Shown: positions 1 to 8,473, counted from the first letter of the stretch. The stretch: DNA of 64,000 nt from Rhizobium sp. RU36D (GCF_900176345.1 NZ_FWXU01000001.1:310001-374000); one strand, 5' to 3'. Notes: generated by a model from the sequence alone, not told the origin. Made by a program: numbers and translations.

Positions 1-927
1 TCGGTTGCGGAAATCCAGATGGCGCTCGACGCCGGTGCGACGCCTGCCCGCATCTCCTTCGGCAACACCATCAAGAAGGAACGCGACATCGCGCGCGCCC
101 ATGCGCTCGGCATCAACCTCTTCGCCGTGGATAGCCACGAAGAAGTGGAAAAGATCGCCCGTGCCGCTCCCGGTGCCCGTGTGTTCTGCCGCGTCCTGAC
201 CGATGGCGAAGGCGCCGAATGGCCGCTCAGCCGCAAGTTCGGCTGTGTGCCGCAGATGGCCGTCGACGTACTTGTCTATGCCCACCAGCTGGGCCTGGAA
301 AGCTTCGGCGTGTCCTTCCATGTCGGCTCGCAGATGACCAAGGTCGACGCCTGGGATGCGGCTCTGGCCGATGCCAAGCGCGTCTTCGGCTCGCTTGCCA
401 AGCAGGGCATCGTGCTCAAGATGGTCAACATGGGTGGTGGTTTCCCGACCAAGTACCTGCGCGACATCCCGTCCGCAGAAGCCTACGGTCAGGCAATCAA
501 TGCGTCGCTGAAGAAGCACTTCGGCAACAACATCCCGCAGACCATCATCGAGCCCGGCCGCGGCATGGTCGGCAATGCCGGTGTCATCAAGGCGGAAGTC
601 GTGCTGATCTCGAAGAAGTCGGACAACGACGCCCATCGCTGGGTGTTCCTCGACATCGGCAAGTTCGGCGGCCTCGCCGAAACCATGGACGAGGCGATCC
701 GCTACCCGATCCGCACCATTCATGACGCCGACGAGATGGAAGTCTGCGTGATCGCCGGCCCGACCTGCGATTCCGCTGACGTGCTCTACGAGAAGAACAT
801 GTATCCGCTGCCGCTGTCCCTGACGATCGGCGACGAGGTTCTGATCGAAGGCACGGGCGCCTACACCACGACCTACTCGGCGGTTGCCTTCAACGGCTTC
901 GATCCGCTGAAGGCCTACGTGATCTAA
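1..927 (+). CDS. Type III PLP-dependent ornithine/lysine decarboxylase, 3' part
   Basis: This is the C-terminal 308 residues of a fold-III, alanine-racemase-like decarboxylase that makes putrescine or cadaverine from ornithine or lysine. The frame is open to base 1, so the start lies outside the window. Family members are about 377 residues, so roughly 70 residues are missing, including the PLP-binding lysine. Visible motifs are the glycine-rich phosphate loop NMGGGFPT, EPGRGMVGNAG, and the C-terminal GPTCDSADVLYE, which carries the conserved Cys-Asp of the dimer active site. Whether ornithine or lysine is preferred cannot be read here. A GC-rich hairpin follows, then a GNAT gene in the same direction. 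Confidence 0.9.
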   Translation, partial: SVAEIQMALDAGATPARISFGNTIKKERDIARAHALGINLFAVDSHEEVEKIARAAPGARVFCRVLTDGEGAEWPLSRKFGCVPQMAVDVLVYAHQLGLESFGVSFHVGSQMTKVDAWDAALADAKRVFGSLAKQGIVLKMVNMGGGFPTKYLRDIPSAEAYGQAINASLKKHFGNNIPQTIIEPGRGMVGNAGVIKAEVVLISKKSDNDAHRWVFLDIGKFGGLAETMDEAIRYPIRTIHDADEMEVCVIAGPTCDSADVLYEKNMYPLPLSLTIGDEVLIEGTGAYTTTYSAVAFNGFDPLKAYVI

Positions 928-941
928 GCACCGTCTGACGA

Positions 942-963
942 CCGCGCCGGAGAACCGGCGCGG
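942..963 (+). terminator. GC-rich hairpin after the decarboxylase
   Basis: A perfect 9-bp stem, CCGCGCCGG / CCGGCGCGG, closes an AGAA tetraloop 15 bases after the stop. No T-run follows (CGAAAAC), so it may slow or protect the transcript rather than terminate it fully before the GNAT gene. Confidence 0.5.
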
Positions 964-1010
964 CGAAAACAAACAATTATTGGAAACACTTCTTGGTACG
1001 GGAGGCCAAC

Positions 1011-1604
1011 ATGGCCGCTGTTCTTGATTCCGTGCGCGCGTTTTTCGCAGCAGCACCTGCCTTTGTCATCGACCACGAAACGCCGGCCGACGTCGTTGCG
1101 CGCGAAACCCTGCTCGACCGCGCCATGGGCGCCGACCGACGCACGAAGTCCTCGGAAAAGATCCGCTACGGCCGCGTTCCGGCCGAAGGGCTGGCGCTCG
1201 TTGCCCGCGATCGCGCAGGTCATGTGATCGGCACGATCAGGCTGTGGAACATTGAGGCTGGCGTCACCCGTGACGGCCATGCCATCGACGCGCTGCTTCT
1301 CGGACCTTTGGCTGTGGATGGCGCACATGAGGGCAAGGGCATCGGCTCGGCTCTCATGCGGGCTGCCCTTCTGGAAGCCCGTAAGCGCGGACATGGCGCA
1401 GTCCTGCTCGTCGGCGATGCCAGCTACTACGAGCGTTTTGGCTTCTCCGCCTCCAAGGCACAGCATCTCGTGATGCCCGGCCCCTTCGCCCGCGATCGTT
1501 TCCTGGGGCTGGAACTGAAAGCCGGCTGGCTTGAAGGCGCTGCCGGCATGATCGTGGCAACAGGTCGCAAACTGAGCCAGCCGCGATCAATTCGCGCCGC
1601 CTGA
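1011..1604 (+). CDS. GNAT family N-acetyltransferase
   Basis: A 197-residue acetyl-CoA-dependent N-acyltransferase. The acetyl-CoA loop region is visible as LLGPLAVDGAHEGKGIGSALMRAALLEARKRGH, shown here split: LLGPLAVDGAHEGKG then IGSALMRAALLEARKRG, with the V..xxQ/G-x-G-A pattern (GKGIGSA). It is followed by the VGDASYYERFGF strand typical of the YhbS-like branch. The ATG at 1011 is chosen because GGAGG lies 5 bases upstream. A longer TTG start at 993 would bury that site. The gene follows the decarboxylase by 83 bases in the same direction, which suggests a polyamine or amino-acid link, but the substrate is not evident. Confidence 0.85.
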   Translation: MAAVLDSVRAFFAAAPAFVIDHETPADVVARETLLDRAMGADRRTKSSEKIRYGRVPAEGLALVARDRAGHVIGTIRLWNIEAGVTRDGHAIDALLLGPLAVDGAHEGKGIGSALMRAALLEARKRGHGAVLLVGDASYYERFGFSASKAQHLVMPGPFARDRFLGLELKAGWLEGAAGMIVATGRKLSQPRSIRAA

Positions 1605-1634
1605 GCCTTATTCAAGGCCCATCAACACGACATT

Positions 1635-1667
1635 AAGCTTCTTCCCGGAAACGGGTTGAAGCTTTTC
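1635..1667 (+). terminator. Terminator after the GNAT gene
   Basis: The stem is AAGCTTC-tt-CCCG, GAAA tetraloop, CGGG-tt-GAAGCTT, followed by TT and a pyrimidine stretch. The stem has an internal TT/TT bulge. It is a good intrinsic terminator candidate for the transcript ending at 1604. Confidence 0.7.
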
Positions 1668-1868
1668 CTATTTGCTGCAAAACACGCGTTTGTGAGGCCA
1701 TTCGTGTCATTTTTGCCGCATTGCTGGCTAGTGTTTTATTGCCTGGCAAAAAATCGCCTCAGGCCCCGGAACAAAACGTAGGTGTTTTGCTTTGGGCAGC
1801 AGCGACGCAGTGGTCGCGTCGATGGGAATGTCCGTGGGGCGTTCCTTGCTAACAGGGGAGTACATTCC

Positions 1869-2507
1869 ATGATTAAGAAAATCCTGCTCGGTACCGTGGC
1901 GATCTTCGCAACCTCGTCCGTAGCATTCGCTGCTGACGCAGTGTTTGAACCCATTCCGGAAGCACCGGCAGCCGTGGTATCGGCACCTGCCTTCTCCTGG
2001 GCCGGTGGATACGCGGGTGCGTTCGGTGGCTACGGCTGGGGCGACGCCGATTTCTATAACGGTACAGGCGCCGCCTCGGACGATTTCGACGGCGCACGGT
2101 TCGGTGGCTTTGTTGGTTATAACTGGGAAGTCAGCTCCGGCTTCGTTGCAGGTCTGGAAGCAGACCTGAACTATGACTGGAACGAAAACAGCTATCCGGG
2201 CGGCACGATCGACACCGGCCTGAACGGCGGCGTACGCGCCCGCGTTGGTGCGACCTTCGACCGCGCCCTGTTCTACGTTGCCGGCGGCTGGACGGCCACC
2301 GACTTCAACGTTGAAGGCGGCGGCGTGAACATCAACGAAACGCTGCATGGCTGGACCGTCGGCACCGGCGTTGATTACGCCCTCACCGACCGCATCTTTA
2401 CGCGTCTCGAATATCGCTACAACGATTACGGCGAGCGAAACATCCAGGGCGTCAACACCGACTTCAACCAGCACGTCATCGGCGTCGGCCTCGGTGTGAA
2501 GTTCTAA
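1869..2507 (+). CDS. Omp25/31-like outer membrane beta-barrel protein
   Basis: A 212-residue porin-family protein. Residues 1-21 form a Sec signal peptide (MIKKILLGTVAIFATSSVAFA, cleaved after AFA). A short proline/alanine linker follows, then a FSWAGGYAGAFGGYGWG start typical of the alphaproteobacterial Omp25/RopB type. Aromatic-glycine beta strands alternate through the protein, and it ends in VKF, the C-terminal phenylalanine recognised by the Bam machinery. The ATG at 1869 follows GGGGAG. A longer frame starting near 1782 has no support because the signal peptide starts at 1869. The product should sit in the outer membrane with a structural rather than enzymatic role. Confidence 0.9.
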   Translation: MIKKILLGTVAIFATSSVAFAADAVFEPIPEAPAAVVSAPAFSWAGGYAGAFGGYGWGDADFYNGTGAASDDFDGARFGGFVGYNWEVSSGFVAGLEADLNYDWNENSYPGGTIDTGLNGGVRARVGATFDRALFYVAGGWTATDFNVEGGGVNINETLHGWTVGTGVDYALTDRIFTRLEYRYNDYGERNIQGVNTDFNQHVIGVGLGVKF

Positions 2508-2532
2508 GCGGCTTTGGCATATCGATAAAGAG

Positions 2533-2573
2533 AAATAGCCGGCCTTGTGCAAAGGTCGGCTATTTGCACAAGG
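2533..2573 (+). terminator. Interlocked hairpin pair downstream of the porin gene
   Basis: Stem A pairs AAATAGCCGGCC (2533-2544) with GGTCGGCTATTT (2554-2565), one G-U. Stem B pairs CCTTGTGCAAA (2543-2553) with TTTGCACAAGG (2563-2573), perfectly. Their order is A-left, B-left, A-right, B-right, so they are mutually exclusive or at most partly pseudoknotted. The site lies between convergent genes and probably ends transcription from one or both sides. Confidence 0.65.
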
Positions 2574-2587
2574 CGCAGGAAAGACGC

Positions 2588-3115
2588 TCAATATCGAACT
2601 GAGTTAATGACGTTGACCGAGCGGTCATGTCTGGAAGCGTCCGCAGTTGCAGCAACGTGCCGGAAAGACCAGTCGGCGGCGATGCATTCGAACGTCTCGT
2701 CTTTCAAATAGAAGAGGAAATGGCGATAGCCTTCGCCAGCATCGGCAAGCTCATGCCAGTCATCAGGCATATCCCGCAAGCTGTCGCGGCCCGTAATTTC
2801 GTAGAACTCACCCCATCTCGGCGCAATCTTGCTATAGCGGCACTGGCCTAGGTACCAGCCTTCGTCATTCGGACTACCAAGGCGCCAACGGCTGCACCCA
2901 ACGAATGTGAGGCAACCGGCTTCATCATCTCCAGCAACAATTCCTGCCCCCAGTGTCATCAGGAAGTGGAGTTCTATCGTAGAGCCACAAAGCGCGACAT
3001 GGGGATGCGGCGCGCCATTATTCGCGTTCCATCCAGCATTAAGCTGCCTGAAATTGATACCGCGGTCGCCGCTGCGATCTCCTGTGACCCATGACCTGAT
3101 GAATGAAGGCAACAT
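2588..3115 (-). CDS. Hypothetical protein, unrecognised
   Basis: A 175-residue soluble protein with no signal peptide or membrane segment that I recognise. It is rich in Trp, Cys, His and Asp in a globular-looking mix (for example GWYLGQCRYSKIAPRWGEFYE). GGGAG lies 7 bases before the ATG, and its codon use is less GC-biased than that of its neighbours. It follows the small membrane-protein gene at 3148-3360 by 32 bases on the same strand and could be the last gene of that transcript. I assign no function. Confidence 0.6.
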   Translation of the reverse strand: MLPSFIRSWVTGDRSGDRGINFRQLNAGWNANNGAPHPHVALCGSTIELHFLMTLGAGIVAGDDEAGCLTFVGCSRWRLGSPNDEGWYLGQCRYSKIAPRWGEFYEITGRDSLRDMPDDWHELADAGEGYRHFLFYLKDETFECIAADWSFRHVAATADASRHDRSVNVINSVRY

Positions 3116-3147
3116 TTGAGGTCTCCCAGCCCCTCATACTCCAATCC

Positions 3148-3360
3148 TCATTCCACCTTCCGATGCTGGCGCTGATAGCGCGCCCGCAGCCAGAAGACGG
3201 CAAAGAAGGAGAGGATGATAGCGCCGCCGGCGACGGCTGCGAGAGCCGGGGAATAGTCACCGATCCACAGCACCACCTTGGGCAGGATCAGCAGGGCAAC
3301 CGTGGCACCCACGAGGATCAGCGCCGCTGCGATAGCGGAATTGCGGGTGCTGCCATTCAT
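3148..3360 (-). CDS. Small two-helix membrane protein
   Basis: A 70-residue protein with two hydrophobic helices (about residues 8-31 and 37-57) and a basic tail ending RARYQRQHRKVE. The ATG overlaps the stop of the acetyltransferase gene by ATGA, so the two are translationally coupled. The topology suggests an inner-membrane protein with a short cytoplasmic C-terminus. No family was recognised. Confidence 0.65.
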   Translation of the reverse strand: MNGSTRNSAIAAALILVGATVALLILPKVVLWIGDYSPALAAVAGGAIILSFFAVFWLRARYQRQHRKVE

Positions 3361-4046
3361 GCTGCGGTCTCCCCTGCGAGCTCGGCGCGGATATCGTCCA
3401 TGCGCCGCAATTGATGGCCGCTTTCATCGAAATTTCCCGGCGACAGCCACGTCTCGAAGGCCGCCTTAACGACGGGCCATTCCGAATCGATGATGGAAAA
3501 CCAGGCGGTGTCGCGATTGCCACCCTTGGACACCATGTGCTGGCGGAACACACCTTCGAAGGTGAAACCGTAGCGACGGGCGGCCGTCTTGCTCGCGGCA
3601 TTGTCGTTGTGGCATTTCCATTCGTAACGGCGATATCCGAGATCGTCGAAGACGTGACGTGCCATGAGGTAATGGACCTCCGTGGCGATCGGTGTGCGGC
3701 TCATGGCCGAACCATGGGCCACCCCGCCGACCTCCACCACGCCATTGGCCGGATCAGCGCGCATATAGCTCGCCATGCCCAGCACCTCGCCGGATGCCTT
3801 GCTGCGGAACACATGCACGAGCCAACCGCCCTGCACGGCATCCAGCCAGGCCCCGAAGGCCGCGACATCGGCAAATTCCGGGCAGGCAAAGTATTTGAGC
3901 AAGGGATTGATGCCGAGTCCACCCAGCGCATCCCATAGCGGCTGGAGGTGGCTGGCCTTGTCATAGGGCTCGATGATGACGAAACGCCCTGACAGCGTCA
4001 CCGGCTGAGGCGCCGGGCAGCCCTTGAATGTGGATAAATCGCGCAT
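3357..4046 (-). CDS. RimJ/RimL-type GNAT acetyltransferase
   Basis: A 229-residue Acetyltransf_3 protein. It opens with FVIIEPYDKASHLQPLWDAL and has a YRRYEWKCHNDNAASKTAARRYGF segment near the C-terminus, here given as YRRYEWKCHNDN then AASKTAARRYGF. This is the N-x-A-S-xx-A-xx-x-GF pattern of RimJ/RimL-like enzymes that acetylate protein N-termini or amino-acid-like amines. The ATG at 4046 has GAGG 6 bases upstream; the open frame runs further 5' in sequence that looks non-coding. Its stop overlaps the start of the two-helix membrane protein. Confidence 0.85.
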   Translation of the reverse strand: MRDLSTFKGCPAPQPVTLSGRFVIIEPYDKASHLQPLWDALGGLGINPLLKYFACPEFADVAAFGAWLDAVQGGWLVHVFRSKASGEVLGMASYMRADPANGVVEVGGVAHGSAMSRTPIATEVHYLMARHVFDDLGYRRYEWKCHNDNAASKTAARRYGFTFEGVFRQHMVSKGGNRDTAWFSIIDSEWPVVKAAFETWLSPGNFDESGHQLRRMDDIRAELAGETAA

Positions 4047-4155
4047 GCGTGCCTCGCTTCTTTTGCAAGAGGAGTAGGCCAGCCGCCCCGCAAAGGCAAC
4101 TGGCCCTCGACATGCCGCGCGGTAGTGACAGACTAACGCATTCGGGCGAGGCCGG

Positions 4156-4854
4156 TCAGACCTTGGCGGAAGCAACCGTAGCTTCGATGTGGTCGACCAG
4201 GGCATCAGCAAGGCCGAGACGACCGGCCAGCAGGTCGAGATAGCCGCGCTCTGCCCGGTTGTCCGGCTCGATGGCGAGACGGGACGCAGTGTAGATTTCG
4301 ACCTTCTGCTCTTCCGTCCGGGCTGCCGCCACCAAGGCATCGATATCGGTGGGATTGGCCAGTTCGCGCTCGATGAAGTCTTCGGCTTCGGAACCAAGGC
4401 CCGACAGCTTGATCTTGTCCATGATCAGCGCGCGCTCGCTGTTATCGATATGGCCATCGGCCTTGGCTGCGGCGATCATCGCCCGCACCAGCGCCAGCGC
4501 GAAGTCATTGGTGACTGTCGAAGCCTGGGGGCTGAATGGCGAATCGGTCGGCGGCGGCAGGAGCTCCGGCAGCGCGGGGATGCTGGTATTGGCCGGATCC
4601 TTGCCAGCCTGGTAATTCTTGTAGGCGGTGTAGCCCAGGCCGGCTATGGCAGCGAGCCCACCGATGGTCAGCGCATTGCCGGCCAGGTTGCGGCCGGTCT
4701 TGGTGCCCAGCAGCACGGCCGCCAGGCCAGCCGTCTTCAAGGGATTGTTCTTCGCGATGTCGCCGAATTGGCCCGCCCGGTCGCGCACGCTTCCGGACAT
4801 GCCGGGCACTTGCGATCCGAGGAACTGGTCAAGCAGCTTTTTGGCGTCAAACAT
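4156..4854 (-). CDS. DUF533/TerB-like tellurite-resistance-related protein
   Basis: A 232-residue protein resembling the YebE/DUF533 family. The N-terminal part (MFDAKKLLDQFLGSQVPG) leads to a hydrophobic glycine-rich helix (GNALTIGGLAAIAGLGYTAY, about residues 75-95). After a proline-rich linker comes an all-alpha TerB-like domain, recognisable as LVRAMIAAAKADGHIDNSER with the acidic pocket D-x-H-x-D. TerB-like domains bind metal. The ATG at 4854 has AGGAGAG upstream and is preferred over a start 24 bases earlier. Probably membrane-associated; the precise role is unknown in the family. Confidence 0.8.
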   Translation of the reverse strand: MFDAKKLLDQFLGSQVPGMSGSVRDRAGQFGDIAKNNPLKTAGLAAVLLGTKTGRNLAGNALTIGGLAAIAGLGYTAYKNYQAGKDPANTSIPALPELLPPPTDSPFSPQASTVTNDFALALVRAMIAAAKADGHIDNSERALIMDKIKLSGLGSEAEDFIERELANPTDIDALVAAARTEEQKVEIYTASRLAIEPDNRAERGYLDLLAGRLGLADALVDHIEATVASAKV

Positions 4855-4949
4855 AAATCTCTCCTGATGGTCGATCACATCAAGGAGATAGGAAGTCCGC
4901 CGCGGAAATACAAAAACATGACGAAAATTTCATGTTTCAGGCCGCTTTT

Positions 4950-4980
4950 GCAGTGTCCCGGTCAGTGGCCGGGACACTGC
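4950..4980. other. 12-bp perfect hairpin downstream of eda
   Basis: GCAGTGTCCCGG (4950-4961) pairs perfectly with CCGGGACACTGC (4969-4980) around a 7-base loop. It lies 14 bases beyond the eda stop. No T-run follows in the eda direction (AAAAGCGG), so it may be a 3' stabiliser or a weak terminator. Confidence 0.6.
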
Positions 4981-4993
4981 CTAGCAGACAAAT

Positions 4994-5632
4994 TTACGCC
5001 TTGAGCGCGGCGGCCTCTGCGGCAAGCTTGGTGATGCCAGCCCAGTCGCCGGCAGCAACCAGTTCCTTCGGCGCCACCCAGGACCCGCCGACGCAGATGA
5101 CGTTGGGCAGGGACAGGTAATCCCTGGCATTCTTGAGAGAAATGCCGCCTGTGGGGCAGAACATCGTGCCGGCCAGCGGGGAGGACAGTGCCTTCAGGTA
5201 GGCGGCACCACCGGCCTGCTCTGCCGGGAAGAACTTCAACACCTGGAAGCCCTCTTCGCGCAGGGCCATGACCTCGCTTGCGGTTGCCGCGCCGGGCAAC
5301 AGCGGAATATCGGAATTGCGCACCGTCTTGAGCAGTTCATGCGTGGTGCCAGGGCTGACGATGAACTGCGAACCCGCTTCGACGGCGGCGGCGAAATGCC
5401 CGGAGTTGAGAATGGTGCCGGCTCCGACCACAGCCCCCTCCACCTCGGCGGCAACCAGGCGCACGGCTTCGAGCGCCGCGTCGGTGCGCATGGTGATCTC
5501 GATCGCCTTCAATCCGCCGGCGACCAGAGCCCGTGCCAGCGGCACGGCCGTCTTGGCATCGTCGATGATCAGAACCGGCACCACCGGCTGCAGCTTCAGG
5601 ACGGACAGAAGTTTTTCGGTTTTCGTGCTCAT
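4994..5632 (-). CDS. eda: KDPG / 4-hydroxy-2-oxoglutarate aldolase
   Basis: A 212-residue class I aldolase that splits 2-keto-3-deoxy-6-phosphogluconate to pyruvate and glyceraldehyde-3-phosphate in the Entner-Doudoroff pathway, the main glycolytic route of rhizobia. Diagnostic motifs are VPVLIIDDAKTAVPLARAL, the catalytic glutamate in KAIEITMRTD, GAGTILN, SPGTTHELL, and the Schiff-base lysine in FQVLKFFPAE followed by FCPTGGI. The ATG at 5632 has AGGTG upstream; the 24-residue upstream extension lacks family similarity. It is transcribed away from the CYTH-CHAD pair, with 173 bases between the starts. Confidence 0.95.
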   Translation of the reverse strand: MSTKTEKLLSVLKLQPVVPVLIIDDAKTAVPLARALVAGGLKAIEITMRTDAALEAVRLVAAEVEGAVVGAGTILNSGHFAAAVEAGSQFIVSPGTTHELLKTVRNSDIPLLPGAATASEVMALREEGFQVLKFFPAEQAGGAAYLKALSSPLAGTMFCPTGGISLKNARDYLSLPNVICVGGSWVAPKELVAAGDWAGITKLAAEAAALKA

Positions 5633-5805
5633 GGCCAGCACCTTTCTAAACGATTGAATTAGAGCAAGGAGTAGCGCGCGACGCCGGCATTGTCGAGACG
5701 GCAAGCCGCATCACGGCGCTCAAACTCAAGCGGTAAAAACGCGGTTTGAATGGACGACTTCATCGGCTAGTCTTGCCGCGCCGGAAATGGACATAGCGGA
5801 GCCCT

Positions 5806-6294
5806 ATGGCAAAAGAGATCGAAAGAAAGTTCCTGGTGGCGAATGACGATTGGAGGGCCGTCGTCAAGAAATCCATCAGCATCCGCCAGGCCTATATCGC
5901 ATCCATGGATGACAGGTCGGTCAGAATCCGCATTCGCGACGGAGACTCGGCGCGGCTGACCATCAAGATCGGCACGAACATGCTGGTGCGGGACGAGTTC
6001 GAATACGCCATTCCGGTCGCGGATGCCGAGGAAATGATGACACTGGCGATAGGCCGCGTCATCGAAAAGACCCGCCATCACGTGGAGTTCGGCGGCTTCC
6101 TCTGGGAAGTCGATGTGTTTTCCGGCGCCCATCTCGGGATTGTCATTGCCGAGGTGGAACTGCAGGATCAAAGCGATTCCCCTGCCTTGCCGGCTTGGCT
6201 TGGGCGCGAGGTGACCGGCGAGCGCCGCTATTCGAACCAATGGCTGGCCATCGAAGACCTCCCGACAGGAGCCCTGGATGGCCTATCGAATTGA
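5806..6294 (+). CDS. CYTH domain protein, likely inorganic triphosphatase
   Basis: A 162-residue CYTH (triphosphate tunnel metalloenzyme) protein. The N-terminal signature is EIERKFLV, with E4, E6 and K8 forming the ExExK motif that holds metal and triphosphate. The tunnel strands continue as VRIRIRDGDSARLTIKIG and end in WEVDVFSG and IAEVELQ. Family members hydrolyse inorganic triphosphate or related substrates. The gene overlaps the following CHAD gene by 17 bases, so the two halves of the common CYTH-CHAD fusion are separate but coupled here. Confidence 0.88.
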   Translation: MAKEIERKFLVANDDWRAVVKKSISIRQAYIASMDDRSVRIRIRDGDSARLTIKIGTNMLVRDEFEYAIPVADAEEMMTLAIGRVIEKTRHHVEFGGFLWEVDVFSGAHLGIVIAEVELQDQSDSPALPAWLGREVTGERRYSNQWLAIEDLPTGALDGLSN

Positions 6295-7189
6295 TGCATC
6301 CGCTTCCTTCGATCGGGAGGTGAAGACGGTCGCGGCAGAGCAGCTGTCCCGCGCGATAGCCGCTCTCGAAACCCAGCCAGATGGCTTGCATGAAGCAATC
6401 CACGAGGCCCGCAAGAAACTGAAGCGCGTGCGCGGCCTTTACCGGCTTGTAGCCCGCGACAGGAAGGAATTCCGGCAAACGGAGAATGCCCGGTTGCGCG
6501 ATGCTGCCCGCTCGCTGTCCGCCGTGCGCGACGCCACGGCGTTGATCGAGACCGTGGCCTATCTGGAGCGCCACACCGAATCGCCTGATGAGATCGCTGC
6601 CCTGCAACAGACGCTGGCGGCACTGACCGAACGGCGCGATGCCATCGCTGCGGCAGAAACTGGACTGGCAGACAAGGCAAATGCCGCCATCGAGGCCTGT
6701 CGGATCGCCACCGCCGCCGTTGAAGCCGAAACTTTCCCAACGAGCCCACGCAAAGTGGCCAAGGCGCTGTCAAAGGCCTGGAAGAATGCATCGCTCAAGA
6801 CGCGGCATGTCCTTGAGGCCTGCCATACAGATGCCCATGCAGAACGCTTCCACGATCTTCGCAAGGCAGCCCAGCTCTATTGGATGCACCTCTCCCTGCT
6901 GCGCGATCTCTGGCCCTCCGCATTTGCCGCCAAGCGATCGCAAGCCAAGCAACTCGTCGATATCCTTGGCCACGAACACGACATCTCGCTGCTTGTGGAA
7001 CTGCTGGATGACGAGCCCGGCATTTGCGGCAGTGGGGAAGTGCAATCCCATCTGCTCGGGGTGATCATCAGGCGGCAGCAGGCGCTTCGAACCGAGGCGC
7101 TTGACCTTGCCGATCAGGTTTTCGCAGACGCTCCCTCTCGCGAGGCGAAGGTCATCCGTGCGCTTTGGATGGAAGCGGCAACTGCCTGA
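6278..7189 (+). CDS. CHAD domain protein (polyphosphate-binding type)
   Basis: A 303-residue all-helical CHAD protein. Two copies of the conserved histidine plus basic helix are visible: HEARKKLKRVRGLYRL near residue 46 and HDLRKAAQLYWMHLS near residue 193. These basic surfaces bind polyphosphate in characterised members. The start overlaps the CYTH gene by 17 bases. A ribosome site inside the CYTH coding end (GACAGGAG) supports the ATG at 6278. The context points to polyphosphate or triphosphate metabolism in the cytoplasm. Confidence 0.87.
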   Translation: MAYRIDASASFDREVKTVAAEQLSRAIAALETQPDGLHEAIHEARKKLKRVRGLYRLVARDRKEFRQTENARLRDAARSLSAVRDATALIETVAYLERHTESPDEIAALQQTLAALTERRDAIAAAETGLADKANAAIEACRIATAAVEAETFPTSPRKVAKALSKAWKNASLKTRHVLEACHTDAHAERFHDLRKAAQLYWMHLSLLRDLWPSAFAAKRSQAKQLVDILGHEHDISLLVELLDDEPGICGSGEVQSHLLGVIIRRQQALRTEALDLADQVFADAPSREAKVIRALWMEAATA

Positions 7190-7227
7190 CTGCTGACAAC
7201 GGATGGCAGCAAGTCTATGCTTCCTCC

Positions 7228-7926
7228 ATGAGCCGCTCGGAACGCCTTCTCTCCCTGTTGCAGATTTTGCGCCGATACCGCCAGCCGGTGAGCGGGGCGA
7301 CGCTTGCCGCCGAACTCGGAATTTCGTTGCGCACCCTTTATCGCGATATCGCCAGCCTGCAGGCCCAAGGGGCTGACATTGAAGGCGAGGCCGGCATCGG
7401 CTTCGTCTTGCGCCCCGGCTATATGCTGCCGCCGCTCATGTTTACGCGCGATGAGATCGAAGCGCTGATGCTGGGGTTCCGCTTCGTGACCCAACGAACG
7501 GATGAGGCCTTGTCCGCGGCGGCCGGCGAGGCGCTCGCCAAGATCAACTCCGTCCTGCCCGAGGACCTCAGGCGGGATATGGCGGATATCGGGCTGCTGG
7601 TCGGTCCGGGTCCCGCGCTTCCCGTCCATCGCGTCGATCTGGCTTTGCTGCGGCAGGCGCTGCGGGCAGAGCGACCGCTTGATATAGACTACCGCGATCA
7701 AAACGGAACGGTGTCGCAGCGAACCATCTGGCCCTGCGCGCTCGGCTATTTCGATGGCGTGCGCGTCTTGATTGCCTGGTGCACGCTGCGCCAGGGCTTC
7801 CGCCATTTTCGCACCGACAGGCTGGAAAAGGCGATGCTTGGCGAAGGGCGCTATCCCATGCGCCGGGCAGCCCTTCTGAAGGAGTGGCGCCGCGTCAGCG
7901 CCGTACCGGATCGCCTCGTGAAGTAG
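7228..7926 (+). CDS. YafY-type HTH-WYL transcriptional regulator
   Basis: A 232-residue DeoR/YafY-like regulator. The N-terminal winged helix (SGATLAAELGISLRTLYRDI, about residues 24-43) is followed by a WYL domain near residues 130-200, with LDIDYRDQNGTVSQRTIWP and FRTDRLEKA. WYL domains sense small ligands or nucleic-acid species. The ATG at 7228 starts the conserved MSRSERLLSLL. The gene lies 73 bases upstream of a VOC-family gene in the same direction, a pairing often seen for YafY regulators, so it may control that gene. Confidence 0.88.
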   Translation: MSRSERLLSLLQILRRYRQPVSGATLAAELGISLRTLYRDIASLQAQGADIEGEAGIGFVLRPGYMLPPLMFTRDEIEALMLGFRFVTQRTDEALSAAAGEALAKINSVLPEDLRRDMADIGLLVGPGPALPVHRVDLALLRQALRAERPLDIDYRDQNGTVSQRTIWPCALGYFDGVRVLIAWCTLRQGFRHFRTDRLEKAMLGEGRYPMRRAALLKEWRRVSAVPDRLVK

Positions 7927-7999
7927 CATCACAAACATGCTGACAGTTTTTGGCAGCATGGGCGGCTATCTTGGCTTCGTCAACAAAGGAGACAAAGCC

Positions 8000-8380
8000 A
8001 TGACAATCACGATGACGCCGACCATGACCATTCTGTATGTGGAATCGCCTCGGACCAGTGCCGCCTTCTATGCGCAGCTGTTTGGCCTGGAGCCGGTGGA
8101 AACCTCCGATACCTTCGCATTGTTCGCCCTGCCCGGCGGCCTTGTGCTCGGCCTTTGGTCGCGCCACACGGTAGAGCCGCGCGCGTTGGCCTTAGGGGGC
8201 GGGTGTGAACTCGCCATTCGTGCGCCCTCGCCCGAAACGGTCGATGCCCTGCATGCGCAGTGGCAGACACAGGAAGTTTCCATGCTGCAACCGCCGCAGG
8301 ACATGGAATTCGGCCGAACCTTTACCGCCACCGATCCCGACGGCCACCGCATTCGTGTCTTCACGCCGCCCGCATCCTGA
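8000..8380 (+). CDS. VOC (glyoxalase/bleomycin-resistance) family protein
   Basis: A 126-residue single-chain VOC protein with two beta-alpha-beta-beta-beta repeats: MTILYVESPRTSAAFYAQLF at the start and FGRTFTATDPDGHRIRVFTP at the end. The family includes metal-dependent dioxygenases, glyoxalases and drug-binding resistance proteins. AAAGGAGA 7 bases before the ATG fixes the start; the longer frame from 7937 is not needed. It follows the WYL regulator. The substrate cannot be assigned. Confidence 0.85.
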   Translation: MTITMTPTMTILYVESPRTSAAFYAQLFGLEPVETSDTFALFALPGGLVLGLWSRHTVEPRALALGGGCELAIRAPSPETVDALHAQWQTQEVSMLQPPQDMEFGRTFTATDPDGHRIRVFTPPAS

Positions 8381-8473
8381 GCGGCGGCGGGAAGCCGACT
8401 TGACGAATTTCAAACTTCCGGTCCACCACGGAAAATCGTTGCGTCGCAGGGGGCGAAGCAGTATTTCCGCCCC

